Below are positions 54,600 through 62,721 of a stretch of DNA of 64,000 nt, one piece after another. The stretch lies in contig JADFJB010000001.1 in NCBI GenBank assembly GCA_022566355.1, forward strand, positions 1 through 64,000, read 5' to 3'. The DNA comes from a candidate division KSB1 bacterium (lineage in GTDB: Bacteria; Zhuqueibacterota; JdFR-76; DREG01). Position 1 is the stretch's first letter. The number at the start of each line of letters is the position of its first letter. A program made the translations under genes and the position numbers. The notes under the pieces are model-generated. The model was not told the origin of the DNA. It was given only the letters and a program-made list of their open reading frames with translations, and made no database searches.

Positions 54600-57500
54600 A
54601 TGTCGACAATTCAGACTTCTCCTGAACAAACTAATGAAGCAGGTTTCAACGAAACTTTATTGGAGCGCTTTTTCAACCCAAAAAGCTATTTCCTCCAAAA
54701 ATTTATGACTTCTCTTAATAAGAGTGATTCTTCTGTTCCTGAGACAGCGCATGCCGTTACTGTTGGTTTAATTATGGATGAAATCATCAATTCGGAAAAT
54801 AAACTAAGATTATTTAAACAGCTAGATCAGTTTGATGAATTTCGCAGGTATCATGAACAATTAGATTACGGTATCGATTGCTTAAAGAATTCCAGGTTAA
54901 CTACCCAGCAGATGATGGACATCGTAGGAGCCCTTGGGCAATCTCTTTCATCCACACTTCTGGATCTCTTATCTAAAGAGTCTACCAAATCCATGCTACT
55001 TGATATATTCGGATTAGAATCAACTAGTAATGGCAATGGTAATGATCATTCTTCAATGTCTAAAGATTCATTAAATGATGAGATAAAGAAAATCGACGAT
55101 GTCCTCTCTCTTGAATCATTGTCTTTTAATGATGAAGATGAAATTCCTCAACAAAGTGAATTAAGCTCGGAAACTGAAATTGTATTTTCTTCTAAACCAA
55201 AACCTGAATTTCCTGTTCTAAAAGTAGACGAGAAAGAAACAGGAGAATTAGGTGATGAAACAGAGAATTCACTTTTCCAAGATTCACAACCAGAAACACC
55301 CGTAACTAAAATTGAGGAACAAGGACCAGAGGAATTAAGCTCGGAAACTGAAATTGTATTTTCTTCTAAACCAAAACCTGAATTTCCTGTTCTAAAGGGA
55401 GACGAGAAAGAAACAGGAGAATTAGGTGATGAAACAGAGAATTCACTGTTCCAAGATTCACAACCAGAAACACCCGTAACTAAAATTGATGAGAAAGATT
55501 CGGTGAAATTAATCGATGAAATTGAAAAATCGATTTTTCATGAGTTAAAATCCGAACCGCTGGTTGATAAAGCAGAAGAATCAAAGTCGGAAAAATTAAC
55601 AATTGAATCTGATAATCTGTCATTCACCGAATCAAAGATTGAGCCACACGAACCTCATGTGGAACTGAAAACTGAGAATTTAAAACCGGTAAATGAACTA
55701 TTTAATCCTCAAGAATCTGACGGATTCCCTTTACATTCCGATCTTAACGAACCAACTGGATTTAAAGAAAAGCCAAAAGATCTAAATGGTAACGAGATTG
55801 TTCAACAATTTGCCAAGTTGGATGAGATTGAAAGTATCGAACCCAATCCAACCGATTTACAACCTTGGTCCTATTTCCAGGATGATGTAAGTAATAAATT
55901 AAGAAGCATACGGAAAAATATTGATAATTTCTGCCTGAATGCAAACGATTGGAAATCATTTAAAAAAATCAAAAATGATTTTAAAGATTTGCGCGATGGG
56001 GCGATGATCCAAGGTGATGAAGGAATTGAAGCGCTCTCATTCAAGGTATTGCTGTTATTTGAAACTGCATACATGAAAGGAATAGAAAAACGATCAATTC
56101 TTAAGAACATTCTCAACGACGCCTGGGAAGCCGTTGCTGTTGTCAACAGCTCCGGAAAAGGCAGCGAGAGATTGGATATCGTTAGATTGGTAGCACATCA
56201 AATTGATAAACAAAGAGAAGTTTACCCGGAAGAATTGTTCGTCCAAAATGGCAAAACAGAAAAAGCTGCTCCAATAATCGAGAAAGTTGATGTCAAAGAA
56301 AATTCAAATAATTTCTCCAAAAAGACAAACGAAGAACCAATTGTTATCCTGAATAAGCCTGAACTTGAAGAAATCTACGAGTTCAATGAACCCGAGCCTT
56401 CCATAAATGAAACAGAAATACACGATGAACATGTCGACACGGTAGAATTTAAATCAATTCGTGAATCCGAGCTTCTTACCGAACTTATGGAGGAACAACT
56501 AGAGGCTGAAGAAGATTCTGTAAATCGATCCCAATTATCTGAAAATCTAAGTCTTAAAGAACATCCGGATTCGAACTTAGATAGACAGATTGATTCTTTA
56601 AGCGATGTATCTAAAACAACAGGGGAATCAGATTTAATGGAATCAAGCGATTTACCATTGACAGAGCCAGAACCTTCTTCTTCTAAACAGCCACAACCTG
56701 TTGCAATAAATTTGCCAGGAGAAGCTGATGAAGATTTGCTCGAAATATTGGAAGATATTAAAAATGAAGAATCGCAGCTAAACTTAGTTGAACCGGCGAA
56801 TAGTGAATCTCAAAGTGAGCAAGTAGAAGATCAAAATGAATCCAACTTTGATTTTTACATAGAAAAGTTGCAGAAGGATTATGAAGCCAATCAAACTAAA
56901 CATCCGGAAAATAGCAAAAATGATCATAATGGCTCTTCACAACCTGACCCAGGAAACGGTGGGATTAAAGGGAACATAAAGTCGGGTGACACAGGGGATG
57001 GCTACGATTTTGTTTCGGAATCTGATATGTATTTTTCTTTTGCCCGAAAGTCTCTTCAAAACTTGATGAGAAATCCTTCTGATTCACAATCACTGGAAGA
57101 CATTGAGCTGGCATTTTACTCATTAAAAACTTTAGCCAAAAAACTTGGTTATAAAACCATTTATCAGTTGATGGCTTATGCGGAAAATTTGATAAGTAAC
57201 AAAAAGGAAAATGAATCTTCCATGACCGTAACCCAGGTTAATGGTCTATACACGGCAGTTTCCGAAATTGAACATGCTTGCAGAGAGAAAAGATTAAACG
57301 AGCCGGAAAGGCAATCCTGGATTAATCAGCAAATAAAAATCATTCAAGGATGGAGTGAAATTCCAGCCTCTTTAGAGAAAGAGGAAATCGATGTTTCACC
57401 TGTTCAACTTGAGAAGAAAGAAAATCCATCAGATGATCCGTTAGATTTTTTATTATTTGATGACACTTCAAAATTTTTTAAGCAGTTGTTAAGAGAGTAA
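54600..57500 (+). CDS. Large acidic scaffold-like protein with degenerate Hpt-like domains
   Basis: 966 residues, no signal or membrane segment. Helical modules at about 1-140, 417-545 and 806-915 are separated by acidic disordered linkers rich in E, S and P. The module at 417-545 (NDFKDLRDGAMIQGDEGIEA) and that at 806-915 (IELAFYSLKTLAKKLGYKTI) follow the Hpt pattern a-H-x-L-K-G-s-A-x-x-x-G-f, but lack the phospho-accepting His. This is pattern reading by eye. The first linker has a 58-residue tandem duplication. GGAG lies 8 nt before the ATG. It may organise the ParA/FtsZ assembly as a scaffold. No named family is known to me. Confidence 0.65.
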   Translation: MSTIQTSPEQTNEAGFNETLLERFFNPKSYFLQKFMTSLNKSDSSVPETAHAVTVGLIMDEIINSENKLRLFKQLDQFDEFRRYHEQLDYGIDCLKNSRLTTQQMMDIVGALGQSLSSTLLDLLSKESTKSMLLDIFGLESTSNGNGNDHSSMSKDSLNDEIKKIDDVLSLESLSFNDEDEIPQQSELSSETEIVFSSKPKPEFPVLKVDEKETGELGDETENSLFQDSQPETPVTKIEEQGPEELSSETEIVFSSKPKPEFPVLKGDEKETGELGDETENSLFQDSQPETPVTKIDEKDSVKLIDEIEKSIFHELKSEPLVDKAEESKSEKLTIESDNLSFTESKIEPHEPHVELKTENLKPVNELFNPQESDGFPLHSDLNEPTGFKEKPKDLNGNEIVQQFAKLDEIESIEPNPTDLQPWSYFQDDVSNKLRSIRKNIDNFCLNANDWKSFKKIKNDFKDLRDGAMIQGDEGIEALSFKVLLLFETAYMKGIEKRSILKNILNDAWEAVAVVNSSGKGSERLDIVRLVAHQIDKQREVYPEELFVQNGKTEKAAPIIEKVDVKENSNNFSKKTNEEPIVILNKPELEEIYEFNEPEPSINETEIHDEHVDTVEFKSIRESELLTELMEEQLEAEEDSVNRSQLSENLSLKEHPDSNLDRQIDSLSDVSKTTGESDLMESSDLPLTEPEPSSSKQPQPVAINLPGEADEDLLEILEDIKNEESQLNLVEPANSESQSEQVEDQNESNFDFYIEKLQKDYEANQTKHPENSKNDHNGSSQPDPGNGGIKGNIKSGDTGDGYDFVSESDMYFSFARKSLQNLMRNPSDSQSLEDIELAFYSLKTLAKKLGYKTIYQLMAYAENLISNKKENESSMTVTQVNGLYTAVSEIEHACREKRLNEPERQSWINQQIKIIQGWSEIPASLEKEEIDVSPVQLEKKENPSDDPLDFLLFDDTSKFFKQLLRE
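55158..55505. repeat. 174-bp tandem in-frame duplication inside the acidic protein gene
   Basis: Copy 1 (55158-55331) and copy 2 (55332-55505) differ at only about 3 of the first 158 bases, then diverge. The unit encodes 58 residues (ELSSETEIVFSSKPKPEF and GELGDETENSLFQDSQPETP). The near identity shows a recent duplication that keeps the frame and lengthens the acidic linker. Confidence 0.9.
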
Positions 57501-57561
57501 ACATTTTTAATAATAAATCACTTTCAAGGATCTATGAAATCAAATATCCAATAGGAATAAT

Positions 57562-59325
57562 ATGAAAGAGGACAAGAAAATTACATTTCAAAGTGATACT
57601 GACAAAGAGTTAGAAGCCCTGCTTAAATCGCATAAAACGGTGATCAAGGTCATTGGGACGGGGGGCGCTGGGAATAATACCATTTCCAGGCTATTAGAAG
57701 CAGGTATTGATGATGTTCAAACCTATGCCATTAATACCGATGCCCAGGATCTCCTTTTTACAAATGCTGATCATAAAATCCTGATTGGTAGAGAAATTAC
57801 TAGTGGCCTGGGTGCAGGGAGTGATCCTAAAGTGGGTGAAGATTCGGCGGTTGAAAATGAGAATGAAATAAAAGCAATTGTAAGTGATGCGGATTTAGTT
57901 TTTGTCACGTGTGGACTGGGTGGCGGTACTGGAACCGGTTCTGCACCGATTATAGCCGAATTGGCAAAAGAAGCAGGTGCATTAACCATATCTATAACAA
58001 CATTGCCATTTTCAGAAGAAGGGGTAATGAGAAGAAATAATGCTGAGTATGGGCTGGAGCGGTTAAAAAAGAATTCCGATACCCTTATTGTAATTGAAAA
58101 TGACAAATTGTTGGAGATTGATCCTGATGTGTCTTTGGATGAGGCGTTTCGTGTAGCTGACGATGTTTTAGTAAACGCTGTCAAAGGGATAACTGAATTG
58201 GTTACGCAAAAGGGCTTGGTTAATTTGGATTTTGCAGATATTCGAACAATAATGAAAGACGGTGGAACTGCATTAATCGGGATGGCTGAAAGTGAGTCAC
58301 CTGATAGGGCCATAGATGCTGTTGAAAAAGCAGTAGCAAATCCCTTGATTGATCTAAAAATTGACGGTGCAAAAAGTGCATTGCTCAATATAACCGGCGG
58401 CAGGGATATGACAATCAGAGATGCAAAAACAGCCATGCATACTTTGGCGCGAAAATTAGATAAATCTGCAAAGATCATCTGGGGGGCTCGTATAAGTCCG
58501 GACCTTGATAAAAAAGTTTACGTGATGGTTTTAGCCACAGGGTTGAGTAATGATATGATTCCTTCTAATGTAGAATTGGTTTCCTATGAGAGTAACTCTA
58601 AAAAATTGGTCAAAAAAACATCTTACGGAACAAAAACCTCTTCCCAGCTCCTTGATGAAGAAAACGATAATGAAAGTTCATCTACGAAGACCGAAGCGCA
58701 ATCTGTTGATGAAGAAAAACTAAACAGCTCTAAAAAGATTTTTTCTGAAATTATGGAAGAGGAGTCTGATGCAGATTTAAAGATTCTTTCTGATGTTATA
58801 ATGGAACTTCAAGAAAACATCACTGACAGTGATCAATGGGAAGAACTAAGGAAAGCAAGTTCTTCACTAGCTGGAACAGCACAAATGTTTGATTTCGATG
58901 ATATTTCCAAGACGATGAACTTGGCCGAAGATTTCTTGGCCAGTATTATTTATAAAGATTTATTCTTTGAACAAGTTCTCGAATTGTTTACGGATATCCC
59001 AAACCATCTGCAATTGATGATCCGGAATGAGGCGGATTCCATGAAATGGGCACAAGAATTTAAAGTTAAAGCTGATTTATTAGCGAAATCAATTCGCAGC
59101 AATGATATTTCTACAAAAGAAGATTTCGTAAAAGAGTTAGAGAAGATTAACAAAGATATGGATAAGCATTTGGTTGAATCCGGTTATGATACAGAATCGG
59201 GTCCAGCTTCAACAGGGGACTCAAAAATGGATAGTGAAAAAACCTCGAAAGATGTTTCGAATGTAAATGATGCAATGCAATATGTGAAAAGCTTATTGCG
59301 CAAAGACGAAAATCCGTCAAAATAA
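57562..59325 (+). CDS. FtsZ-family GTPase resembling archaeal FtsZ1, with C-terminal helical (Hpt-like) domain
   Basis: 587 residues. The FtsZ core (about 25-330) has GTGGAGNN at 32-39, NTDAQDLL, the G-box GGGTGTGSAP at 120-129, and the T7 loop NLDFADIRTIM at 221-231 with both catalytic Asp. Phrases such as VFVTCGLGGGTGTG, TLPFSEEG, DVLVNAVKGITELVTQKGL and AKIIWGARI read like archaeal FtsZ1, not the bacterial division FtsZ. After a low-complexity linker comes a ~180-residue helical domain (LRKASSSLAGTAQMFDFDDI near 429-448), Hpt-like but without the His. The usual FtsZ C-terminal peptide is missing. No dcw genes are near. AGGA lies 5 nt before the ATG. GTPase activity looks intact; a role apart from division is proposed. 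Confidence 0.85.
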   Translation: MKEDKKITFQSDTDKELEALLKSHKTVIKVIGTGGAGNNTISRLLEAGIDDVQTYAINTDAQDLLFTNADHKILIGREITSGLGAGSDPKVGEDSAVENENEIKAIVSDADLVFVTCGLGGGTGTGSAPIIAELAKEAGALTISITTLPFSEEGVMRRNNAEYGLERLKKNSDTLIVIENDKLLEIDPDVSLDEAFRVADDVLVNAVKGITELVTQKGLVNLDFADIRTIMKDGGTALIGMAESESPDRAIDAVEKAVANPLIDLKIDGAKSALLNITGGRDMTIRDAKTAMHTLARKLDKSAKIIWGARISPDLDKKVYVMVLATGLSNDMIPSNVELVSYESNSKKLVKKTSYGTKTSSQLLDEENDNESSSTKTEAQSVDEEKLNSSKKIFSEIMEEESDADLKILSDVIMELQENITDSDQWEELRKASSSLAGTAQMFDFDDISKTMNLAEDFLASIIYKDLFFEQVLELFTDIPNHLQLMIRNEADSMKWAQEFKVKADLLAKSIRSNDISTKEDFVKELEKINKDMDKHLVESGYDTESGPASTGDSKMDSEKTSKDVSNVNDAMQYVKSLLRKDENPSK

Positions 59326-59339
59326 TATTGAGTTTTATC

Positions 59340-60092
59340 ATGTCTGAGAAAAAAGAAACCGTAATTTCGGAACCAGCTTTGGAATTTGTTTCCTACTATC
59401 AAAAAGAAATGCGTCGAAACATAGCAGATATCCGTAAGTTGATTTCTGATGTTGAGAACCAGGAGGATACCGAAAATTTACTTCAAGAAATAAAAAAAAG
59501 TGGACTGGCCATGAGTGATCTGGCAATGGTCTACGGTTTTGAGAGTGAAGAAGTAATTGGACGAACGATCGTAATGATGGTGGATACGCACGATAAAGAA
59601 AATGATTCGGAAAAACTAATCTCAAATTTAATAGATTCTGTAAAAGCTGCGGAAGCCGTATTACTGGTCAGCGAGAAAGAAAAGGAAAAAGATGGGAATA
59701 AAATAATCAAATACAATGCCGAAGAAGATTCTGTAACGATTAGCAGCGAAGAAGTTGACGAAGGGGATGAGAATGGGCTTATATTTGATATTAAAGAAGA
59801 TGAGGGATTGATCTCTCTCATAAAAGGAGAATACTCGATAACAACGTCGACAATCAAATCTACAAATTTTGAAGATGGAGTTGCTGAGAATTCATTTTTG
59901 CCGAAAGATCAAAATCGATCTTTGAAATTTGATATTCCTGAAGAAGATGATTCCAGCTCTGAAATTCAGAGTTCTTTTACTGAGCTGGACGATGTTTTGG
60001 AGATTAATTTTGTCGAAAAGCCGGTAGTTACCCAAAAAGAACAAAAGAGTATTTTTAAGAAAATTACCGACTTATTTAGTTCAAAAAATTAA
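59340..60092 (+). CDS. Acidic protein with N-terminal degenerate Hpt-like helix bundle
   Basis: 250 residues, very acidic. The N-terminal ~95 residues are helical (FVSYYQKEMRRNIADIRKLI, LLQEIKKSGLAMSDLAMVYG, FESEEVIGRTI) and echo the Hpt pattern of its two upstream neighbours, again with no phospho-His. The rest is a disordered acidic stretch and ends in KSIFKKITDLFSSKN, an amphipathic basic helix that could touch the membrane. It begins 14 nt after the FtsZ-like gene; the frame has TTG at 59328 but ATG at 59340 is preferred. No family recognised. Confidence 0.6.
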   Translation: MSEKKETVISEPALEFVSYYQKEMRRNIADIRKLISDVENQEDTENLLQEIKKSGLAMSDLAMVYGFESEEVIGRTIVMMVDTHDKENDSEKLISNLIDSVKAAEAVLLVSEKEKEKDGNKIIKYNAEEDSVTISSEEVDEGDENGLIFDIKEDEGLISLIKGEYSITTSTIKSTNFEDGVAENSFLPKDQNRSLKFDIPEEDDSSSEIQSSFTELDDVLEINFVEKPVVTQKEQKSIFKKITDLFSSKN

Positions 60093-60237
60093 GAAGCCAG
60101 TAATTTATATCCTGCTTATTTGCCAACCTTATCCTTTCTTTTTGTCTCTTATTTCAAATTTATTCAAAACTTGCCGAATAATAAACTAAGGCTTCCGTTG
60201 GTTGCCATAAAACTAGTTCTGTACTGGAAAGAGGAAA

Positions 60238-61002
60238 GTGAAATCTAATTTAGAAAAACAGGATCTGGTTGTTGAAGATGAAATTCCGGGTCAAATAAAG
60301 AATAACCAAAAGCATTTTTTGCTGTTCAAAGAAAAAATGGCCAGTCTGGAACAACTTGCCGCAGGGATTGCTCACGAATTACGAAATCCTCTAAGCATCA
60401 TCGGGACTTCCGTTTATTATCTCAACAAAGTTCTGGAGAATCATCCGGAAGTGCGTGTCCACGAACATTTAACTATCATGCAGGTCGAAATCATACGATC
60501 ACAACGAATCATTAACAATTTGCTGGATTTTTCCCAGAGGACAAGTACGGAACGTGAAAGTGCCGACGTTAACAAAATTATTCGGCAAACCCTCTCATTG
60601 ATAGAGAAAAATCTATTGTACCAGGAAATAGAATTAGAATCAAATTTGGAGCATGGTCCTCTCTGTTTTATCAATGTTAGTGAGATAAAACAAGTTCTAC
60701 TCAATATATTTATGAATGCTATGGAGGCTATGCCAAGCGGTGGATGTTTGACAATCCACACTTATGTCAAAGAAAAAAATTACTTAGCTGTTGATATCAC
60801 CGACACAGGGATTGGCATCGAACAGGAAGATTTGAAAAAAATTTTTGAACCGTTTTTTTCATCAAAATTAGATCAAAATGGAATTGGTCTGGGGTTATCA
60901 CTGGTAGACGCAAGCATTTCCAGGAATCACGGCGAAATACATATTACATCAGAAATAGGAAAAGGTACAAAGGTATCCATAGTGTTACCTATTTCATCTT
61001 AA
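60238..61002 (+). CDS. Soluble sensor histidine kinase
   Basis: 254 residues, no membrane segment and only a short N-terminal part before the kinase core. H-box LAAGIAHELRNPLSIIGTSV (phospho-His near 45), N-box LLNIFMNAMEAMPSGG, G1 DITDTGIGIEQEDL, F-box FEPFFSS and G2 GIGLGLSLVDA are all present. With no sensory domain, its input likely comes from the Hpt-like or acidic partners. The GTG start has GAGG 4-8 nt upstream. The response regulator gene follows after 7 nt, so they form a pair. Confidence 0.9.
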   Translation: MKSNLEKQDLVVEDEIPGQIKNNQKHFLLFKEKMASLEQLAAGIAHELRNPLSIIGTSVYYLNKVLENHPEVRVHEHLTIMQVEIIRSQRIINNLLDFSQRTSTERESADVNKIIRQTLSLIEKNLLYQEIELESNLEHGPLCFINVSEIKQVLLNIFMNAMEAMPSGGCLTIHTYVKEKNYLAVDITDTGIGIEQEDLKKIFEPFFSSKLDQNGIGLGLSLVDASISRNHGEIHITSEIGKGTKVSIVLPISS

Positions 61003-61009
61003 ATTAAAT

Positions 61010-62356
61010 ATGAAATATCAAAAAGAAAAAATATTAATCGTTGATGATGAACCGAATTTTTTGCGGGCATTACGCGATACCCTTGAGTTGGAATCATTTG
61101 AGATTTTCACAAGCCTTTCTGCCCTGGAAGCTCTACCGATTTTACATGAAAATAGAATTGATGCTGTTATTACTGATTTACGTATGCCCAAAATGAGCGG
61201 AATTGAACTGCTGCGTGAAATAAAACAAAAATGGCCTGGCGTAATCGTATTCATATTAACCGGTTACGGTTCTATTCAACATGCTGTCGACTGCATGAAG
61301 CTTGGTGCGGAAAATTATATTTTGAAGCCGATCAACATCATGGATCTAATAAGCAATTTAAAAACAGCGCTGATGAAATCTTCTGAGACAGAGAAGAAAA
61401 ACGCAGGCAACACTGCTGATATGGACTTTCCATTCATTGGCCAGTCAAGTGCCACTATAGAGACAAGAGAATTGGTAAAGAAAATTGCGCATTCCGAACT
61501 TTCAGTAGTAATCAAAGGCGAAAGCGGAACAGGTAAAGAGCTGATCGCAAATGCTATTTATCAGTACAGTAATCGTAAGAATAAGCCATTTCTTAAAATT
61601 AATTGTGCCGCCCTGCCACTTCATTTATTAGAAAGTGAATTATTTGGCTATGAGCCAGGTGCTTTTACGGATGCAAAAAAACTAAAGCGTGGAAAGCTGG
61701 AAATCGCTCATCAAGGCACTTTGTTTTTAGATGAGATTGGCGATATGCCAATCGAAATGCAGGCAAAATTACTTCGTGTTTTGGAAGAGCACGTTGTGGA
61801 AAGGCTTGGTGGTAATCAATTGATTCAAACGGACTTTCGTCTGATTTCAGCGACCAATCAAAACCTGGAATTGTGTATCAAAAATGGTGAATTTCGCAAT
61901 GACCTTTATTTCCGATTAAATACAATGCAAATCAATTTAAAGCCTTTACGTGAGATTAGAGAAGATATTCAATTGATCAGTAATTATTTTGTCCAACGAT
62001 ATTCAATTGAGCAGAAAATTAATCAGCCATCAATACATTCAAAAACGATGGAAATTTTTTTATCTTACCATTGGCCTGGAAATGTGCGTGAGCTGAGGAA
62101 TGTGATCCAAAGATCGGTGGTACTATGCGATGGTAAAGATATTCTTCCGGAACACCTTCCTGATCACATGCATTGGCATGAGTATAATGACGTTGAAATT
62201 GACTCGACATCCCTTTTGTCTCTTGAAGATATGGAAAGGGAGCATATTCAAAAAGTTATGCAAATCGCTTCCGGTAACAAAAATCGAACCGCGGCCCTCT
62301 TAAAAATCCATCGTGATACACTTTATAGAAAATTGCGGAAATACGAATTGGATTAA
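61010..62356 (+). CDS. NtrC-family sigma54 activator response regulator
   Basis: 448 residues in the order receiver (1-120; LIVDDEPNFLRA, VITDLRMPKMSG, LTGYGS, LKPINIM), AAA+ domain (about 140-370; GESGTGKELIANAIYQYSNR, Walker B GTLFLDEIGDMPIEMQ) and Fis-type helix-turn-helix (GNKNRTAALLKIHRDTLYRK). The sigma54-contact loop reads GAFTDA instead of GAFTGA; this variant occurs in other members, so it should still work. It pairs with the kinase upstream and probably drives the two sigma54-type promoters at 52286 and 62639. Activation is by phosphorylation at the conserved Asp. Confidence 0.92.
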   Translation: MKYQKEKILIVDDEPNFLRALRDTLELESFEIFTSLSALEALPILHENRIDAVITDLRMPKMSGIELLREIKQKWPGVIVFILTGYGSIQHAVDCMKLGAENYILKPINIMDLISNLKTALMKSSETEKKNAGNTADMDFPFIGQSSATIETRELVKKIAHSELSVVIKGESGTGKELIANAIYQYSNRKNKPFLKINCAALPLHLLESELFGYEPGAFTDAKKLKRGKLEIAHQGTLFLDEIGDMPIEMQAKLLRVLEEHVVERLGGNQLIQTDFRLISATNQNLELCIKNGEFRNDLYFRLNTMQINLKPLREIREDIQLISNYFVQRYSIEQKINQPSIHSKTMEIFLSYHWPGNVRELRNVIQRSVVLCDGKDILPEHLPDHMHWHEYNDVEIDSTSLLSLEDMEREHIQKVMQIASGNKNRTAALLKIHRDTLYRKLRKYELD

Positions 62357-62472
62357 AACGCTAACCAAACACACCTCCATGAAATAAAATTCCATTCTAG
62401 ACTTTCATTATGTCGTGTTTTACATAATTTGAAGACGATATGTAGAAATAGTCTAAATCTAATAAAGTCAAA

Positions 62473-62515
62473 ATGTTATCTTCTTTATAACATGTCTATT
62501 GTCGTAATTTACGAC
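62473..62515. promoter_or_regulatory. Two palindromes upstream of the export promoter (candidate activator sites)
   Basis: ATGTTAT-N7-ATAACAT (62473-62493) and the 15-bp palindrome GTCGTAATTTACGAC (62501-62515) lie about 130-170 bp before the sigma54-type promoter, the usual enhancer distance for NtrC-type activators. A half-like copy, GTCGTGTTTTAC, is at 62412-62423. The Fis-type HTH of the regulator just upstream is the likely reader. The rest of this 365-bp gap (62357-62721) holds no gene. Confidence 0.5.
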
Positions 62516-62638
62516 TTCATACCGAATTCCTTTTTTTGTCATTTTCATTAAAACGCTACATCAATAAATCCCTATAAACTATTAAATAACAAGTGGTTAT
62601 TGCTATATTTATTCCGGTTCGATAAGCGATTAGTTTGT

Positions 62639-62656
62639 TTGGAACAAGACTTGCTA
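62639..62656 (+). promoter_or_regulatory. Sigma54-type promoter for the polysaccharide export genes
   Basis: TTGGAACAAGACTTGCTA has GG at 62641-62642 and GC at 62653-62654, exactly 10 nt apart, with the TTGCT of the -12 element intact and the -24 element differing from TGGCAC by one base. The expected transcript start is near 62666, about 56 nt before the Wza-like start codon. Confidence 0.6.
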
Positions 62657-62721
62657 AAATAGTTTCGAAACGAATTACGGTAAATCTTCAACTAGAACTT
62701 TAATAGGGAAGATAGAAAATT

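Noticed and set aside
57771-58478. 235-codon minus-strand frame opposite the FtsZ-like gene
   Set aside because: It is the antisense shadow of a clear FtsZ frame; its Ser-rich translation has no domain.
53095-59325. Plasmid partition locus (ParA plus FtsZ/TubZ-like gene)
   Set aside because: No replication gene, parB or centromere-like iterons, and the FtsZ-like core is of FtsZ type, not TubZ; the genes sit with signalling and export genes.
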